Origin: Marinosulfonomonas sp.
Lineage (GTDB): Bacteria; Pseudomonadota; Alphaproteobacteria; Rhodobacterales; Rhodobacteraceae
Length of the DNA stretch: 7,790 nt
Reading direction: 5' to 3'
Assembly: GCA_015494385.1 (NCBI GenBank)
Contig: WGBJ01000413.1
Span: 1-7,790, forward strand
Below the pieces are notes generated by a model that saw only the letters and a program-made list of their open reading frames with translations, was not told where the DNA came from and searched no databases. The position numbers were made by a program, and so were the translations under genes. Below, in pieces: positions 6,901 to 7,790 of this stretch. Numbering within the stretch: position 1 is the stretch's first letter; each line of letters starts with the position of its first letter.

Positions 6901-7790
6901 TCGGTAACCGACAAATGGGGCGCTGGTGCTTACGTTACCGCCACCGTGATCCGCCCGATGGATGTGGCCGCCGGTCACAACCCCGCCCGCGCACTGGGCC
7001 TGTCCTATGCGCCGGTCGATCCGGGTGAACGCAAACTGACCGCCGTTTTTGACATGGCCGATGAATCCGCCCCGCGTGCGCCGATGCAGGTGACGCTGAA
7101 GGTGGACGGGGTAAAGGCGGGCGAAACCGCCTATGCCACCATCGCTGCCGTTGATGTCGGCATCCTGAACCTGACGGGTTTCCAAAGCCCCGATGCCCCC
7201 GAACACTATTTCGGCCAGCGTAAACTGGGCATGGGTATGCGCGATGTTTATGGCCGTCTGATTGACGGTATGAATGGTGCGATGGGGACGATCCGTTCCG
7301 GCGGGGACGCGGGCACTGAAACCGGCACGCAATCGCCGCCACCCACCGAAGAACTGGTCGCCTATTTCAGCGGCCTCGTCCAGGTGGACGAAAACGGGAT
7401 TGCCCACGCCACATTCGACATGCCCGAATTCAACGGCACCGTGCGCCTGATGGCTGTGGTCTGGACTGCATCCGGTGTCGGCAAGGCGGAAAAGGATGTT
7501 CTGGTGCGCGACCCTGTGGTCCTTACCGCCAGCCTGCCGCGTTTCCTTGCGCCCGGGGATACATCCCGCATGTTGCTTGAGATTACCCATGCCACAGGGC
7601 CTTCGGGTAAAATGGGGCTGGAAATCTGGGGGCAGGGTGTTGCGGTCAGCACCAGCAATGTGCCTTCTGAATTCACCCTTGGTGATTTGCAGAAAACCAG
7701 CTTCTCGGTGCCGATCACGGCCACCGATATTGGCACCCACAAAATCAACGTCAGCCTGACCACGCCGGACGGCAAAGCGCTGAACAAACC
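3901..7790 (+). CDS. Alpha-2-macroglobulin family protein with N-terminal PAN domain (3' end outside window)
   Basis: The frame is open from 3901 to the window edge: 1296 codons of a protein that in this family is usually about 1600-1900 residues. Residues 1-20 are a Sec signal peptide (basic start, hydrophobic core, likely cleavage after SLWA). No lipobox cysteine follows, so the mature protein is probably soluble in the periplasm or exported. A PAN/apple-like domain follows (about 31-95; Cys53, 57, 63, 75), then a helical region (about 115-265). Macroglobulin domains start near 280 (RICAQFSEPLD). An MG2-like segment begins near 588 (TTDRGAYHAGEVINV). A bait-region-associated domain spans about 945-1090 (LDKPAYKSGETATLRV, then AAVDVGILNLTGF), and the A2M core about 1152-1220 (MPEFNGTVRLMAVVW). 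Only six cysteines are present, all before residue 317, the other two being Cys282 and Cys316. Bacterial homologues such as E. coli YfhM trap proteases through a CxEQ thioester; that site would lie past the window edge, so its presence is unknown. A pbpC-like gene often follows such genes. Confidence 0.92.
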   Translation, partial: MRFLVKAAAIFILFTTSLWANDLIPDRRLAITRDVDFYGSDLQSLFETTLPACERACLADDRCQAFTFNARSNSCFPKSSVSEVQPYEGAISARVLVADPRVIAAAPARAAELSFMRPGDFQAAKDFASDLARLYDTMGEDAISLWRLGRKSQPSSAQRYFGAAITLSDMPGLWVEYSRAAFNNQSGDYNDKRRNKARALSAAVNAYLRSASDGDKVSSLLALADALELNGRNRDMLKALRLAESISPTQKVMEKLQYAIDKYGLKVTEHDIESDLPEPRICAQFSEPLDKAVDYTPYVRLSSSSLSVESSDNRLCVSGVEHGKRYDLVLRAGLPAASGETLLEPVKLSLYVNDRNPAVTFPGRAYVLPKSADAGIPVQTVNVTELELVLRRVSDRNLLRAMQDDYFGRPLSQWQMDTFAGQVAEEIWRGTGEVKMSLNQDMTTRLPMGEVINDLPPGIYALQAGVPGADPYDNPPATQWFVLSDLGLATMSGADGVHVFVRGLGDAEPREGITVTLLSRANAVLAELETDSRGYVRFPDALARGTGGSKPALIIAKDGDKDIAFLSLSDPEFDLSDRGVEGREPAKHIDVFMTTDRGAYHAGEVINVTALTRDATADAIIGLPLTAILTRPDGVEYSRQVSTATDERAGGHIFNLPTGPRVPRGTWRLELFTDVDAPALASTTVLVEDFLPERIDFDLTLPDTPLRLSEGTMLTAEVRYLFGAPGADLPIEGEIMVRASDGLKSYPGYSFGRYNERLNPAVKTIPYNLRTDNAGIVRIPVTFPDVEATGQPLEARFTVRIAEGSGRPVERRITRRLAPDGPMIGIKPMFDDVVAEGSAATFQIIAIDQDEAQTPMQVKWTLNRIHTRYQWYQQYGNWNWEEIQTRKRVAGGTADLNGEPVTIEAPVDWGEYELVVQRSDGTYLASSTDFYAGWYASADAASTPDTLEVSLDKPAYKSGETATLRVVPRYAGKALVTVMSNHLIDMKVVDVVQGENLIPLSVTDKWGAGAYVTATVIRPMDVAAGHNPARALGLSYAPVDPGERKLTAVFDMADESAPRAPMQVTLKVDGVKAGETAYATIAAVDVGILNLTGFQSPDAPEHYFGQRKLGMGMRDVYGRLIDGMNGAMGTIRSGGDAGTETGTQSPPPTEELVAYFSGLVQVDENGIAHATFDMPEFNGTVRLMAVVWTASGVGKAEKDVLVRDPVVLTASLPRFLAPGDTSRMLLEITHATGPSGKMGLEIWGQGVAVSTSNVPSEFTLGDLQKTSFSVPITATDIGTHKINVSLTTPDGKALNK
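3991..4185 (+). other. PAN/apple-like domain of the alpha-2-macroglobulin protein
   Basis: Residues about 31-95 show the PAN_4-like pattern: DVDFYGSDL, then a helix carrying CERAC, then CQAFTFN and a CFPK strand. The four cysteines (53, 57, 63, 75) can form two disulfides in the oxidising periplasm. PAN domains bind proteins or carbohydrates, so this may be an adhesion or docking module for cell wall, surface or protease. The E. coli proteins YfhM and YfaS lack it, to my knowledge; it occurs in alphaproteobacterial members. Confidence 0.75.
7177..7353 (+). other. Candidate bait region of the alpha-2-macroglobulin protein
   Basis: Residues about 1093-1151 follow the conserved AAVDVGILNL strand, the place where the bait segment is inserted in human A2M. 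They contain YFGQRKLGMGMRDVYGRL and then a flexible Gly/Ser/Thr/Pro-rich run (about 1125-1150, including three consecutive prolines at 1146-1148). Cleavage of such a loop by an attacking protease would trigger the conformational change that exposes the thioester. The assignment rests on position and low complexity only. Confidence 0.45.

Noticed and set aside
6172..7740. A 522-codon open frame on the minus strand opposite the alpha-2-macroglobulin gene
   Set aside because: Its product is rich in His, Gly and Arg with no recognisable domain, and it lies entirely within a well-supported plus-strand gene. Open antisense frames of this length arise from strong codon bias in GC-rich coding DNA.

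Overview
The window looks like chromosomal DNA of a GC-rich alphaproteobacterium, most likely Rhodobacterales/Rhodobacteraceae. The inference rests on the codon use, the form of the RecQ C-terminus (an HRDC domain followed by an extra helical tail), and the PAN-domain version of bacterial alpha-2-macroglobulin. There are no rRNA or tRNA genes, insertion sequences, CRISPR arrays or phage genes. The DNA is almost fully coding, and the only real intergenic gap is 157 bp.

Layout. (1) Positions 1-771, + strand: the 3' end of recQ, a DNA-repair helicase, holding its winged-helix (RQC) part, HRDC domain and a C-terminal extension. (2) Positions 772-1548, + strand: a complete yaaA of the peroxide-stress/DUF328 family, starting on the base after the recQ stop codon. 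(3) Positions 1533-3743, - strand: a complete soluble hybrid sensor histidine kinase with the order coiled coil, PAS, HisKA, HATPase, degenerate receiver, acidic/proline linker, intact receiver. It converges on yaaA and overlaps it by 16 bp. (4) Positions 3744-3900: the divergent intergenic region, with the start signals of both flanking genes and a small hairpin. (5) Positions 3901-7790, + strand: the first 1296 codons of a large secreted alpha-2-macroglobulin-family protein with an N-terminal PAN/apple domain. The reading frame stays open to the window edge, so the thioester and receptor-binding-like parts expected at the C-terminus lie outside.

How the genes may work together. recQ and yaaA look like a translationally coupled pair with a DNA-damage/oxidative-stress theme. 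The hybrid kinase has no HPt domain and no DNA-binding output, so it probably signals through a separate phosphotransfer protein. It is transcribed divergently from the alpha-2-macroglobulin gene, which makes a regulatory link possible but unproven. The alpha-2-macroglobulin is expected to act outside the inner membrane as a protease trap or envelope defence protein.

I see no convincing undescribed system. The points most worth a second look are the receiver without its acidic pair in the kinase, the non-lipoprotein PAN-domain alpha-2-macroglobulin with its candidate bait loop, and a change of codon use along that gene.
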